A stretch of 64,000 bases of DNA from Trichosporon coremiiforme (lineage: Eukaryota > Basidiomycota > Tremellomycetes > Trichosporonales > Trichosporonaceae), in contig BCJJ01000011.1 of assembly GCA_039545355.1 (NCBI GenBank), positions 1,396,851-1,460,850 on the forward strand, read 5' to 3'. Numbering within the stretch: the first letter of the stretch is position 1; each line of letters opens with the position of its first letter. The notes under the pieces were generated by a model. That model made no database searches and was not told the origin of the DNA. It was given only the letters and a program-made list of their open reading frames with translations. Below, piece by piece: positions 25,567-38,900 of the stretch. The position numbers and the translations under genes are program-made.

Positions 25567-26029
25567 TCCGGCCAGGCATCACTTCTCTCTATCGATCTCG
25601 GCAATCAGACCGCGTATCGAACCCACACTTTGGCTCCCTCCCACTGATCGGCAGCCCCACTCCTAACCCTCCCTCGAGTCTCCTGAACGCTTTCTTATCT
25701 TTCCTCATTCCCTTCCTTCATTCTTTCTTGACCTCTTCTTGATCTTCTTGTTTCCTTGCCATCATATCGAGTCATAACCCTGTACGGTTAGCAGCTAGGC
25801 CGCGGCCGGTCCAGTCGTATTCGCATAGTCAGTAGTAGTTCGATCAAATGTTGTACCATCCGTATCACTTTCCTTCCACATTGTGACCATATAAAACTCC
25901 AAGCCAATCGGACAATCTTGCCTCGAAGTAAAACCCACGAGATACTAGTACCGATAGTTGTCCGTCTAGGTCGTACATCAAAGCGACATGCCAAGCACTG
26001 CCCATTCTGTCTTCCTGCTCCAATGCCGC
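25567..26029. other. Convergent intergenic region with a pyrimidine-rich tract
   Basis: No gene in 463 bases between two convergent genes. About 25675-25760 is almost pure C/T on the plus strand, probably 3' UTR sequence. Confidence 0.6.
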
Positions 26030-28189
26030 TCACGTCTGCTTCGGGATCGATTTCGGGAAGGCGGCGGCATCGCTCTCAATCGCGGACACGGAACGGATGA
26101 CGCCGTTCGAGAATCCGTTTGCGACACCCTTGTTCACGTCCTTGGGCGGAACGATGGCGACGTCCTGTCCCGGCGCCACATTGAGGACGCCTTCCATGAC
26201 CGGCCCCGTCACCTGGATCTTCGGCATGGCCTTCATCGTGAACACGCTGTGCCGCGGGCGGCCAAACAGGGGAGACGCAAGAGTCCACGCGACGTCGACC
26301 GCGAGCGCAATTGCATTCACGACTGCGTAGAACATCTGACGTTAGTCGGTGATTGAGTGTCTGGAGAGAGGGAAGGGCAGAAGGTGACTCACCATGGGGA
26401 TCACGCCCATTGCGATGTTGCCCGCGAGCCCACGGCGGCGGATAGTGTCCCATAGCTCTCCCCGGACGACGCCCTCTGCCTTGGCAGACTTATACGGTCC
26501 GACGAGGCGGTAGAAGCTCGGAAACGCCGCTCCGAAGCAGTAGATGAGCGTGACGAACGTGCCGTACTCGCGCCACAGCTCGAGTAGCCCCGGCGCGGAT
26601 CCCATGTCCCGCGCAAGGGTCGACATGTAGCCAGAGTAATCAACGCCGTACTGAATGCGGGCATTGGGACCGTGAAGGAGGTGGTAGTGCTCCTCGGATG
26701 TCGGAACCTGCATCTTGCCCTGCGACAAGAGGAAGTAGAACTGCGCCTGCATCTCGGCCATCGGCGGGATGGCACCGACACCTGGTCGTAGGAAGCCGAG
26801 GTAACCAACACTCAGGTCGGATGAGTGCGCAACGCCGCGGACGTCCAGTTCGTCCGGGCGCGCATACTCCTTGCCGAGCCACTCGAAGTCCTGCCTGTAC
26901 CCAGTGGCCAGAACGACAAGGTCAGGGTCGCATACGTCCTTCCACGCCGTCTCCTTTGAGCGATGCTTCGGAGGGGGTGGGAAGACGGCACGCCCATCCT
27001 CGAATCGCTCCGGGAAGGGAACGAGATGACACGTCGGGTCCTCGACATTGGGGAGCGGCGGGTCCGAGTAGCTGAAGAGCAGCCGGTGCAGCCAAGACAT
27101 GTTCTCAAACGGCCGGTTGATGAACTGCATGGCCTTGGCACTCTGCGTTGTCAGCTTCATGGGCCGCATCGTTGAACTCACCTTGTTCAAGAACACATAG
27201 GCTCGTCCTTGTCTCTCCGGAGGTAGCTCGCCAGCCCACTGATTGCAGCCCGCGCTCGTTCCCGTCAGGAGCCAGAGCACACGGCGAACCACGAAGTCGC
27301 TAACGAACCAGCGAAGGTGGCAGGCAGACACCCAAGGGTGCACATAGGTCGTCTCGAAGAGATTCGTAATGAGGCCGTCGATAGGAAGGTTGCCGTCGAA
27401 GGTCGCGCCGAAGATGCGGAAGTGATTCAGCACTTTCGGGAACGAGAGGAAGCCGGTGCGTACAGCCAGCCATGTCTTCTTCGCCGCATGCACACTGTCA
27501 TGCGCAACGTCCATGCCTGTCTCGCCGCACCCGACGACCAGCACCTTGCGTCCTTTCAGTTGATCCCGCGTCTTGTACTCGGACGAGTGGAGCCAGGGGA
27601 TCTTCTTCGTGATCGGCTCGGCGTTCAGACCAGGGATGGAAGGGATGTTCGGGCTGACGTGCAGACCAGTCGTGATTACGACTCGCTGCGCGCGGATCGT
27701 GTGCTCCTTGACGTCTCCCGACGGAGAAGTGACACGGATGACCCCTTCGTGCGGGTACTCGCCGCCGACGCGCGAAAGGCTCACAACCTGGCTTCGCGTT
27801 CGCATGTGCGGCACGAGCCCAAAGTGCTGTGAATACGCATTCAGGTAGGAAACGAACTCGGGTAGAGACGGGTGGTCTGGCGCAGTGAGGGGATACCGGA
27901 AGTCGGAGAAGCAGGTCAGCTGCTTGGAGCTTACGAGCTCTGCCCCTTCGTACGCTCGATACCTGGGAGTCAGTGACCATGCTTATGTCCGTCTTGGTCA
28001 AGCTGCAGCTTACCTGAACGTTCCGCCAATCTCGTCCTCCATCTCGACGAGCACTGGCTCATCGCCCTCGGTCCATTCGGAGTGCAGGAGGGCGTACTTG
28101 AGGGCGACGAGACCCGCGGGTCCGCCGCCGATCACGAGCGTAGATGTATGCTCTGGCAGAGGGTTCTGGTCGGCCTGTTCTGCAGTCAT
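26030..28189 (-). CDS. Flavin-containing monooxygenase (FAD/NADPH), membrane-associated
   Basis: Predicted to oxygenate a nucleophilic or carbonyl substrate with FAD, NADPH and O2; substrate unknown. Exons 28189-28014, 27962-27182, 27142-26393 and 26335-26030 give 670 residues. The FAD Rossmann motif TLVIGGGPAGLVAL begins near residue 17, the FMO-type PWLHSSEYK lies near residue 200, the NADPH site VLVVGCGETGMDVAHD follows at once, and DLVVLATGYRQDF carries the ATG motif that closes the domain. The C-terminal part has hydrophobic stretches (LAGNIAMGVIPM, then FYAVVNAIALAVDVAWTLAS), suggesting membrane attachment. Intron 2 (39 nt) is a multiple of three without a stop, so unspliced RNA would add 13 residues (VSSTMRPMKLTTQ); the CTGAC/CAG signals argue it is a real intron. 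Divergent from the JMJD4 gene. Confidence 0.9.
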
Positions 28190-28505
28190 TGTTGATGAGG
28201 GATGGAGAGAAGTTGCTGTCGTTGCATCATCAGGCTCCTGTGAAATCGGCGCGTAATCGGTTCGGTCTCTCGTTAGCCGCTCTCGTCCACCGCGCAGTAC
28301 CCCGCGAAAGCGACGCGTTCTTCACAGGATGGACGAAAGCAGGATCTGGCAGAGCCTAATATGACGTAACTGCTAATCTCAGACACCCATTGCCACCTTT
28401 GGTCGCAGCCAGGCACCGGCAACACGCGCCAGAAAGTCGAGTTTCATCTTGCTTTCCTACATCCCTCCGTTCTTCTTTCCTCACAATCGCGTCGACCTTC
28501 GGTCC
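28190..28505. other. Divergent promoter region (FMO / JMJD4)
   Basis: These 316 bases lie between two start codons facing away from each other, so they should act as a shared promoter. No motif stands out. Confidence 0.6.
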
Positions 28506-29879
28506 ATGGTGCCGTCTCGACTCAGCGACAGCGAGCGCGCACAACTACTTGAAACCTCTCTTGCGGGTCCCTCCCGCCCGTTCCCTGTCTACGATGAGCT
28601 GAGTTACGATGATTTCCTGGTGAGGCTGAGAGAGGTGATGTTCAGCTGACAACAAGCACAAGCATGTGATTCCCAATACTCCCTTCCTTCTGTCCGGGAA
28701 GGCGACAGCGAACTGGCCAGCGACGACATGGCGCTTATCCGAGCCGATCAATGGCGTCTCACAACCGAACCTCGGAGCCCTGCGTGCATACGCCGACCAA
28801 GTCGTGCCCGTGGCCGACACAGCCGCTCGCGAGTTCTCTGAGTTCGAGCGCACAGACCGTCCGCTTGGCGAAGTGCTCGATTTATGGGACCGCGGCGACG
28901 GGAAGTCGCTCTACGTGAAAGACTGGCACCTCATCGCCGAGCTGTGCGAGCGCGGCGGCGCCGCGAGGGACGTCTATGAGCCGCCAGGGTGCTTCCTCGG
29001 TATGTTCCTGCTGCGTGGGAGAGATTGGTAGCTGATCTCCAGACGACTGGCTCAGCCCACCATTCTCGTTATCCTCAGCTGGAGAGATGCCTGCCTCCCT
29101 TGCTGACTTCCGATTTGTCTACCTGGGACCAGGCGGCACGTTCACGCCCCTCCACCGCGATGTGTACGGCAGCTACTCGTGGAGTGCGAACGTGGTGGGG
29201 AGGAAGGTATGGTGGCTCTTCCCTCCTGGTACCGAAACGCAACTGCGAGACAGTCATGCCCTCATGTTCGATGTGCGTGGTACGCAGACAGAACAGCTCG
29301 GCGTCAAGATTGTCCAGGAGGAAGGCGAGGTCATCTTCGTCCCGTCTGGATGGCACCATCAGGTCGTCAACATAGACTTTGTGAGCTTCCGAAGCGTGTG
29401 GTGTTCAGCTGACCGCAGTGTATCTCGATCAACCACAACTTCTTCTCCTCCCCGACCCTGCCGCGGATATACAAGGAGATGGCGCTTGCGAACGAGCGCG
29501 TGAAGGAAGCAATCGAGGATGTGCAAGTGGACATTAAGGCGAGGCTGGGGAATAGCAAGCTGCCCGACGGCACGCTGGAGTGGGAGGCTGAGTGGGCGGC
29601 CGAGGTTGAGGGTTTGCTTGCCCGCGATGCGGGGTGGGGCTGGGAAGGTTTCTGGGACTGTATCCTCGGCAACATGAAGGTGAGTGTCCAGCTGGAGTGT
29701 TTATTTTCAGCAGCTAACGACAGCGCCCGCCAGCGTCGCTTGAACTCTCGCCTAGCGTGCCAGAGCGCAACGGCTTCATCCGCGAAGTGCTTGACGACTT
29801 TAGAAGCACGAAGGAGTACGCCCTCCTCCCCCGTGCGAGAGAGACAGTGCGCGGCATCGAGGCGCTGCTTGCGCCGTAG
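28506..29879 (+). CDS. JmjC-domain 2-oxoglutarate oxygenase, JMJD4 type
   Basis: Likely the homologue of JMJD4, a 2-oxoglutarate/Fe(II) lysyl hydroxylase that modifies translation termination factor eRF1. Five exons (28506-28619, 28663-28999, 29043-29380, 29419-29679, 29724-29879; introns 38-44 nt) give 401 residues. The cupin core reads DFRFVYLGPGGTFTPLHRDV then YSWSANVVGRKVWWLFPPGT. HRD supplies the first His/Asp iron ligands, and the distal His is in VIFVPSGWHHQVVN or the following CISINHNFF strand. FVYLGP plus YSWSANVVGRK is the JMJD4/JMJD6-branch pattern, unlike histone demethylases; the length (JMJD4 is about 420-460) also fits. No PHD, TUDOR or other chromatin domain is present. Confidence 0.88.
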
Positions 29880-29983
29880 ACTAGACAACACAGTATGCAC
29901 AGTCCGTGTAGCATTTGACTTCAGACACTTCAGATTGCTTTTTGCTGGCTTCTAACTTTTTCACTTCAGAGACGCAGACCCGC

Positions 29984-30908
29984 TCAAGCGGCGACCTTGG
30001 CAGCAGGCGCCTCGCCGTCGACCTTCTTCTCCTCGGCGACGTCGGCTTCGGTCTCCTCGCGCTTGGCGGGAGGCTCCTCGCCGTTGGCGGGCGCCTCGTC
30101 CTCGTCGGGCTTGCGTTTGCCGAGCTGGACGTCCTCGTCGGCACCGACGTCCGCATTCTCGGCGGCAACGTCGGCGGACGTCTCGAGCTTCTTCTTCTTG
30201 GGCTCCTCGGACGGGTTGGCGGCCTCCCCGGCGCCAGCCTTGCGCTTGCCGAGCTGCACATCGTCCGTGCCGTCCGCATCGCCGTCGTCCTCGTCGGTCT
30301 CGACGTCCTCGTCCTGTGGTTAGCTGAAGGCAAACGCAGCTGAAAATTCGGGAGATGTTGTTGGCTGTGAGGCGGAGGAGAGCGCTAAAGACATAGTGAC
30401 GAGGTGAGTGCCGAGCGCGGGAAGGAATGGCCGGCCGCGGGGATGCCGAGCATGGGAACATGCTCATGCAAGGGAGCGTAGCGGACGAAGGGAAGGAAGA
30501 AGCAGACAACTCACGTTCAGGAGCTGGCCGAGCATAGCCCTGCCCTCGGCGTGCGGGTCCTCATCACCCTCGTCGTCTTCCTCATCATACTCCTCATCGT
30601 CATAGTCTTCCTCATCGTCGTCATCGCCGAGCTCGAACTCGTCATCCTCCTCCTCCTCTTCCTCCACAACCTGGATGTCAGCTCCATTAATGCCATACGA
30701 AAGCTTCCTCGAAGCGGGGAAAGACATACGGGCTCCTCAGTCTCCTCGGCACGCTTGGCTGTTTGTCAGCTTGGGTTTTGTTTACATGGCGCATCCACAC
30801 GTCCCGCGCATCCATCCACCCCCGCACCTCCTCGCATCCCCTCTGCGGAGATGCAGGGATGCCGGCGGTCCAAGCATACTCACGGTCCTCCTTCTCCTTG
30901 GCTGACAT
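29984..30908 (-). CDS. Small acidic lysine-motif protein with a duplicated unit
   Basis: I do not recognise a family. Exons 30908-30884, 30758-30730, 30670-30515 and 30313-29984 join in frame to 179 residues starting MSAKEKEDPKRAEETEE. Residues about 20-70 are nearly all Asp/Glu. The C-terminal half contains two copies of a unit of about 45 residues: DVQLGKRK, a variable acidic/Pro stretch, then a Lys/Arg cluster (EEPKKKKLETSADVAAE; EEPPAKREETEADVAEE). The basic clusters could be nuclear localisation signals. The composition resembles prothymosin or histone-chaperone-like acidic nuclear proteins, but no Chz1 or Nap1 motif is visible. Introns of 125, 59 and 200 nt are long for this window. Coding status rests on consistent frames and splice signals. 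Confidence 0.72.
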
Positions 30909-31566
30909 GATTGTGTATGTGGTGGGCGATGTGGTGGTTGCGATTCTGGTCTCGGGAAGCGAGGGATCAACCCGTAGCCATGTATCTGCCTCCATGTGCG
31001 ACCCATCGCTTGTTGACATCATTGGCAATCACACGCGTTCCCCCGCACCCCCCCCCCCCCCCCCTTCCCCTTATTAGACCGCGATTAGCACTCGCGCTCT
31101 CCCATTTAAGCTCACACTTAGCCAGCTACGCGGTCTCATTTCAGGCTCAATTAGGCTCGCCCTTCATGGATCTGAGGAACGCTACGGCCGGATCGGTCTT
31201 CAAACCAGCTCCTGATAACGATTTTTATTACCTGTACCATCCCGCCGATGGCGAGTGCGAAGACCGAGGAAAGCGGACCAACGTTCCCACGTGCGACCGA
31301 CCGGACATGAGGACCCGGCGGTATGCGGCCCACTGACCGCGGTGATCTAATCTTGGGCCGAATTGAGCTCCGCGAGATCCGTACGTCCGTGATTGCGATT
31401 TCCGAGCGCCCTCTCGACTCGACACTAGACGCACGTCCTTGGCACTCGGCACTCTCTCTTCACCCACCGACTCTCCCCCTGTGAATATTCCGACGGCTCT
31501 TGGCGCCTACCCTTCGTGTCCTAACTTTTCCCCTAGCCTCTTGTCAACAAAACAGACATTCCGACC
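30909..31566. other. Divergent intergenic region (acidic protein / THI20)
   Basis: No gene seen in 658 bases between two divergent starts. It contains the poly-C tract at 31048-31064. Confidence 0.6.
31048..31064 (+). repeat. Poly-C tract (about 17 C)
   Basis: An uninterrupted run of about 17 cytosines in the promoter region between the acidic-protein gene and THI20. Run length is prone to sequencing error. Confidence 0.8.
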
Positions 31567-33457
31567 ATGGCCTCGACTGCGAGCGTCACCGAGAACGTCA
31601 AGGCGATGTTTGAGCAGGTTCCTCCCCCGCACGTCTTGACTGTTGCGGGTACGTCCACGCCCGGACTCTCGTTGGCTGACGTACAGGCAGCGACAGCGGC
31701 GGCGGTGCCGGCATCCAGGCCGACCTGAAGACGATCACCGCACTGGGCTGCTACGGTTCCAGTGTGCTGACGGCCGTGACGGCGCAGAACACTTTGGGCG
31801 TGCAGGGAGTGCACGCCATTCCCCCCTCCTTCGTCATCTCCCAGCTGCAGAGCGTGTTCGACGACCTGCCCCCGGCCACAGTCAAGTTTGGCATGCTCGC
31901 CGGGGCGGACACGATCCTCGAGCTGTCCCGTTTCTTCTCGGCGCTCAAGACTCTGACCCCCTCGGCGCCCTACCTCATCCTCGACCCCGTCATGGTCTCG
32001 ACCTCGGGCCATGACCTGCTGCAGCAGGAGGCGACGAAGACGCTGCGCGACGAACTGATCCCCCTCGTCGACCTGCTCACGCCCAACATTCCCGAGGCGG
32101 TCGTGCTCGCGGAGCGAACGGCCGAGATCGACGGTCTCGGCGACATGATTGCACTTGCGCGCGAACTGGCAAAGAAGGGCCCCGCCGTCCTTCTGAAGGG
32201 CGGACACCTGGACCTCTCTGCGCGCGACGTGAGGCGCACCAAGCTTGAGACGGACACGAGGGTGTACCACCTCCGCCCCGACGCGCTCGTGTGCAAGGAC
32301 TACGCGACGAGCCTCCAGCTCCCCGACGCCGAGAACGTGGTCGTCGACGTGCTCGCTGACAAGAGCGGGGTGCGCCTCTTTATCGGGCCCAAGGTCAACT
32401 CGTCCTCGACCCATGGCACGGGATGCACGCTCTCCGCTGCCCTGGCTGCAAACTACGCCAAGCAGCGTGAGCGCGAGGATCTCGCCGAGCAGAAGGAGGG
32501 CGACAGCAAGCGGCCGCACCACATCTCGGACGAGACCATCGAGGCCTCGATCGCCTACGTCCAGGGCGCCATTGCGGCCGCCTTCCCGATCGGAGCCGGA
32601 CACGGACCCCTCAACCACGGCCATCTCAGCATGCAGCGCCCGCTTCCCCCGTGAGTCTTTAAGTCCCACCTCCGTTCCTGGACTACAGAAAAGCTAACCC
32701 CAAAGACCGACGTCAGCCAACCCGACCCCGTTCACCGACTACCTGATCCGCGCCTGCGGCCCGCTCTGGGACGAGTACGTCCAGCACCCCTTCGTCGTGC
32801 AGCTGGGGCAGGGCACGCTGCCTCTCGACGCGTTCAAGCACTACATCGTCCAGGACTGGCACTACCTGCGGCACTATGCGCGTGTGCACGGCCTGGGAGC
32901 CTTCAAGGCGTCCGACTTTGACACGATCCAGGCCTTTGCCGAGATCGCACTGCACATCGCCAAGGAGAGCGAGATGCACGTCGAGGTGAGTGCTCAGTCC
33001 CGCGGGACTTTGCAAGAGGGTGGAGCGTTGACTGACTCCCCAGTACTGCAAGCAGTTCGGCATCACGCGCCCGCAGCTCGAGGCCGCGCCCGAGTCCACT
33101 GCCTGTTCCGCTTATGCACGCTACATGCTCGATGTGTCTTCGCAGGGCAACGTGCTCGACACGTACATCGCCGTCCTCTCCTGCCTCATCGGTTACGGCG
33201 AGGTTGGGCTTTGGCTCGCCAGCCGGGTTGAAACCGGCGAGGCGACTCTCGAGGGCAACCCCTACCGACGATGGATGGAGGATTACTCCGGCGACGACTT
33301 CATCGGCGCCGTGCGGAGGGGTATCGCCAACCTCGAGCGGAGGGTTGCCGAGGACCCGCCCAGCGAGGCGCGTCTCGCGCAGCTCACCGAGATTTTCAGA
33401 GAGTGCGTCAAGCTCGAGCGCGACTTTTGGCAGTCGGGCCTCGAGATGAGCTACTAG
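31567..33457 (+). CDS. THI20: HMP/HMP-P kinase fused to TenA thiaminase II (Thi20 type)
   Basis: Bifunctional thiamine-pathway enzyme: the N-terminal part phosphorylates hydroxymethylpyrimidine and its phosphate, and the C-terminal TenA part hydrolyses damaged thiamine pyrimidine for salvage. Exons 31567-31648, 31687-32650, 32706-32985 and 33044-33457 give 579 residues (yeast Thi20, 551). The kinase shows [55 protein letters not shown] and the catalytic anion hole STHGTGCTLSAALAA. TenA begins about residue 345: FTDYLIRACGPLWDEYVQHP, YIVQDWHYLRHYA, with the active-site Cys in LSCLIGYGEVG and the C-terminal RDFWQ. It is complete and ends 117 bases before the convergent CBK1 gene. Confidence 0.97.
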
Positions 33458-33497
33458 ATTTAGAATGAAGTGAATGGAACACATTATGCATACAAGT

Positions 33498-33525
33498 CTG
33501 CTGCTGCTGCTGTTGCTGCTGCTGC
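33498..33525 (+). repeat. CTG/CAG trinucleotide repeat
   Basis: Nine CTG-type triplets, one of them TTG, lie in the 117-base gap between the convergent THI20 and CBK1 genes, so probably in a 3' UTR. Noncoding in both models. Confidence 0.8.
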
Positions 33526-33574
33526 GGCCACGGGAAACACACTGAGAGGGCAAATGGGAAACGGGCGAGTTCTT

Positions 33575-35411
<1,837 letters not shown>

Positions 35412-35609
35412 TGTCTATGCGGGGGTAATGACAGGAGTGAAAGGGGCGACTGGGAGGTTAGGTTTGGTGGATCCAGTGAGTGCGAATGCGTGAGGGGGTG
35501 TCGAAGTGTGAGGTGTCGAGTGAGGGGGTTTGAAGGCAATGTCGAACGAGTGAGCGGGTGAACGAGAGTCGGTGTCGATGAGATCGTGGATCGAGGAGGG
35601 TCGAGAGTG

Positions 35610-35636
35610 CCAGCGAGCCAGCGAGCCAGCGAGCCA
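35610..35636 (+). repeat. Tandem repeat, CAGCGAGC unit x3
   Basis: Three head-to-tail copies of an 8-base unit in the CBK1 upstream region. Confidence 0.8.
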
Positions 35637-35803
35637 GAGGTGGACGAAGGGCCTAAGCCAACGCGAAAGGCATGCAGAGGTGGCAGCGGCAGCGGTCGCT
35701 CCTTGTAGGGCCAGGGGATAGGGATGGGTGCAGGGCACGGAGTGCAGGATGCAGGATGCAGGAGGGCAGGAGTCCAGGGAAGGAAGGCCAGGGTCCTTCA
35801 GCG

Positions 35804-35834
35804 ACGGGTGGACGGGTGGACGGGTGGACGGGTC
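35804..35834 (+). repeat. Tandem repeat, ACGGGTGG unit x4
   Basis: About four head-to-tail copies of an 8-base G-rich unit in the CBK1 upstream region. Confidence 0.8.
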
Positions 35835-37470
35835 GGTGCAGTGATGGAGACAGCGAGAGGTGGGTGGGTGAGCAAAGGGGTCGAGAGGGTCGAGAGGGAC
35901 GAGAGGGATCGAGGGAGGGATCGAGATGTGCCAGCGTGCCAGAGTACCCAGTGTGCCAGTGCCAGCGCGGTGCATCAGTCCATCTCGGCGCAGTAAAGGC
36001 TAGACCCATAGACCAGCGACGGGCTGCGGGTCGAGGTTGAGCGGACCTGGTCCCATTGTGCCTCCGGCGTGCCAGGTGCAAAGTGCCAGCGGTTGGCGCG
36101 CGGGGCGTCGATTCAGCCAGACGCGCTGGCACCGCGCTGGCCGACGCGGACTCTGTTCCAGCCCATCCGGCCCAGCCAGGACGCGTGCGGGACTAAACTG
36201 CAGAGCCCTAGCAGCCTTGCGAGCCTGAGCCTGGGGCGCGCCTGCGCCAGCGCCTGCCTGCTTTACCGCAGGCCTCTGCTCCCGTGCCCCCCGTTTGACC
36301 TCCACCCCGACCTCACTAGGGCCGTCAGACCATCGCGTCGCGTCCACCTTCCTTCGGTCTCGCACACCCACTCTTCATGTCCTCTCTGTTCGGCACAGCT
36401 GCTCATGTAATGTCCAGGCACACACCCAGAATCCATCATCTACCGATACCGAGCCGGCCGGCTGTGTGAGCTGACGCGTTGCCCGTTCTCAAAGCATAGA
36501 AGAGTCAGAGTGACGCAGATGAGGGCGGGGGTTATGCATGTGTGCGATCGGCGCTGACAGGGGAAGAGATCGAAGCCAATCTGCGTTTGATCTGCCTTCC
36601 TCCTACTCCTACTCGCTCTTTAGCAGATCCTGTGTCGCCGTGGCCTGGCTTGCTAGCTGGCTGGGCCTGGCTGGCTGGGCAACGAGGTGCGGGGCCAGTG
36701 TGCAGGAACACAAGCGCGCATCTGTTACGCGCCCGACACGGCTGGTACAATCAGCGACTGAATCAACTGATCAACTGAATCGCACTAGTCCAGCCTTGCT
36801 CGCACTGCGAAACGGCGTGAAAAAGCACATGCGACACGCCATAGAGCGCGAGCGTGAGCGCGTCGGGTCGAGCAATTCATGACCAGGTCCTGACACTACC
36901 TCCTGACTGGATGGTGGTCTTCCTCGTCTTCCGTCTGTTCTGAACTGGCCACTTTTCGTCTTCCTTGTCTTCGAGAGGCACGTTGTGACTTGCCTTTTCT
37001 CTCCCGCGTGTCTGTTCTCACACTTCATCGCGTAACCCGACGCTTCTGCCTCCAGCCGCCTTGTTGCCGCGTAGCTCCTCCTGCTTGGGTTTTTTTGGCC
37101 GTGGGAGGGGGCGCAGAAGAGTCGTCCGTGTGTCGGGCCATGGAATTCAAGGCGTCCAGCGCCGAGGGCCCTCCCTCCGGTCCGTGCAGAACCTTAATGC
37201 GCCTCTCATTCTCTTTCTGGACCGTCTAGTGTCCGCCGCAGCCATGCAGAGCGAGCAGAGAGGGCATGCGGCCGCACGCGGGCAGCGGGGGACAGGCCGA
37301 CACACCAGGAAGACTAGGAAGACCAAGCAAAGCAGACGGCAAGATCTCTCGGCGTGGTCGGCACCGGCATACCGGCGTACGAAGCACTGGTTCTAGGTGC
37401 AATCGCGATCAGGTAACTCTGTCCGGCTGCACATCCGACAGAACTCGTCCGCCGACATCCAGATGCAAGC

Positions 37471-37500
37471 CTGCTTCAGGCTGCTTCAGGCCGCTTCAGG
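37471..37500 (+). repeat. Tandem repeat, 10-base CTGCTTCAGG unit x3
   Basis: Three copies of a 10-base unit, the third with one T to C change, in the gene-poor region between CBK1 and the small mitochondrial-type protein. Confidence 0.8.
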
Positions 37501-38225
37501 CGCTGTTACCTGCCCGCCGGTAGGTTCCTTCACTGCCGAACATCAATCAGCAGCCGAAGTTCCATTGGCTCGCCGGCTCGACGAAGCCTGTCTGAAACTC
37601 TACCGGCTCCTAAACGGCCTGAACCCTTCTGGTGTTCCATACTTTGCCGCTTGCTAGTATGTCTGCATTCTCAGCCGCTGCCTCAAAGACGATTTTCTTC
37701 GAAAAAATCGAGCTGCAAGTTGGGTTCGTCTGGTAAACTCTGTCACCTTCCGTTTCCTTCGGATGACTCATAATGACGCACCTTTCCGATTCGACGTTTG
37801 AGTAACGCTCGACTCCTGGGACGCGGTAGGTTGGTCACATCCGGCTCCTGTCTCATTCAGCCTGCACCGTATCCGGGCGGGCGATGAGGTCTCCAGAGGT
37901 GGTAACGGACTGCACACACTCAGCCGGCGCCGTGGCACTGTGTAAGTTGTCGAAAACACGGAGTCGCAAGTTGCTCGCTCCACCGAGGGGTGGGCGGCGA
38001 TGAGATAGGGGAGGAAGGCGTCCTTCTGATCTGCTGTGAGTTACTCGCACTGAACGGTGTAGCTGGGGAAGGTGGATCGGAGTTCGGTTGGTGGCAAGAG
38101 ACCGCAGTCCGCAGACAGAGAGTGTCGTCATGAACTGCATTCTTCTGACTATTGACTACACATGGCGTTCACGTTGGCTTCTGACTTCGACTTAACTTCT
38201 GACTCTGGAACCGCGATCACGACGC

Positions 38226-38900
38226 TTAGCTGGTGGTGCTCCACTTGGTACTGGGGTTGTTGACCTTGTGAGTCGACGAGTTGAGGACGGGGTGCGAGTC
38301 CTCCATGTGTCCCTGGGGCGTCTTGTAGCGGTACTTGAAGGCCGCGGTCGAGCTGAAGTTAGCTGCTCTGATCTCACATCCTCAAAGCATTCATACTCAC
38401 TTGGGGTGGACCTCGTGCTTGCTCTTGTCGTCCCAAGGGTGGACCATGTTGCCGCTCTCGGCGAGGTGGAGGTCGCCGTGAGTGTCACCGAACTTCCTGG
38501 TCTGGAGTGTCAGCTAAGCACATGAAAAGATCATAGCAGAACGGGAACGCAACTCACGAAGAAGTAGCCGGTCGCTCCAGCGATGCCGACCATGATGAAG
38601 GCGAGGGGGTAGAGGGCGGGGTCTCGCTTAGCGAAGCGGTTCACCATCGACGAGCCCTGCTGGATGTTCTTGACCGACGAGAGCTTGGACGGGTCCACCT
38701 GCATGTTAGCTCTGCATAGAGTCCTTGCTGGAGCTCGTCGCCTCTTCGCCGTTCGACTAGTTCAATGGCAGGGGGAGGCGAGCTCGTCGAACTCGTGGTC
38801 GATTCCCTGGTTAGACCAGGCGGCGGGGCCGTGGGAAGCCGCCACTCCACTAGGCACTCACGTCGGTGGCAAGGCGCCTGGGCATGTTAGAAGTCGACAT
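38226..38900 (-). CDS. Small single-span mitochondrial-type protein, NDUFA4/B12D-like
   Basis: Exons 38900-38862, 38698-38558, 38501-38401 and 38352-38226 (introns 163, 56 and 48 nt) splice to 135 residues. After a 40-residue basic/polar N-terminus, DPALYPLAFIMVGIAGATGYFFTRKFG forms one transmembrane segment, followed by a hydrophilic tail (NMVHPWDDKSKHEVHP, KYRYKTPQGH). A charged start, xPxLyPLxF, and GxxGATGYxxxR resemble the B12D/NDUFA4 (MLRQ) group of small respiratory-chain proteins in the inner membrane. The upstream region has no other ATG in frame. Family membership is inference from one helix; the gene model itself is well supported by four consistent exons. Confidence 0.68.

Larger units (their letters stand above)
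35412..38225. other. 2.8 kb gene-poor region with simple repeats, upstream of CBK1
   Basis: No convincing coding sequence on either strand; the short open frames have biased repeat composition. It contains several small tandem repeats, listed separately, and GA-rich runs near 35880-35930. It probably carries the CBK1 promoter and leader and the 3' UTR of the gene ending at 38226. Confidence 0.55.

Noticed and set aside
37690..37710. Imperfect palindrome CGATTTT...AAAATCG as a possible terminator hairpin
   Set aside because: It is short, not next to a gene end, and eukaryotic pol II genes do not use such hairpins; AT-rich palindromes of this size are expected by chance.
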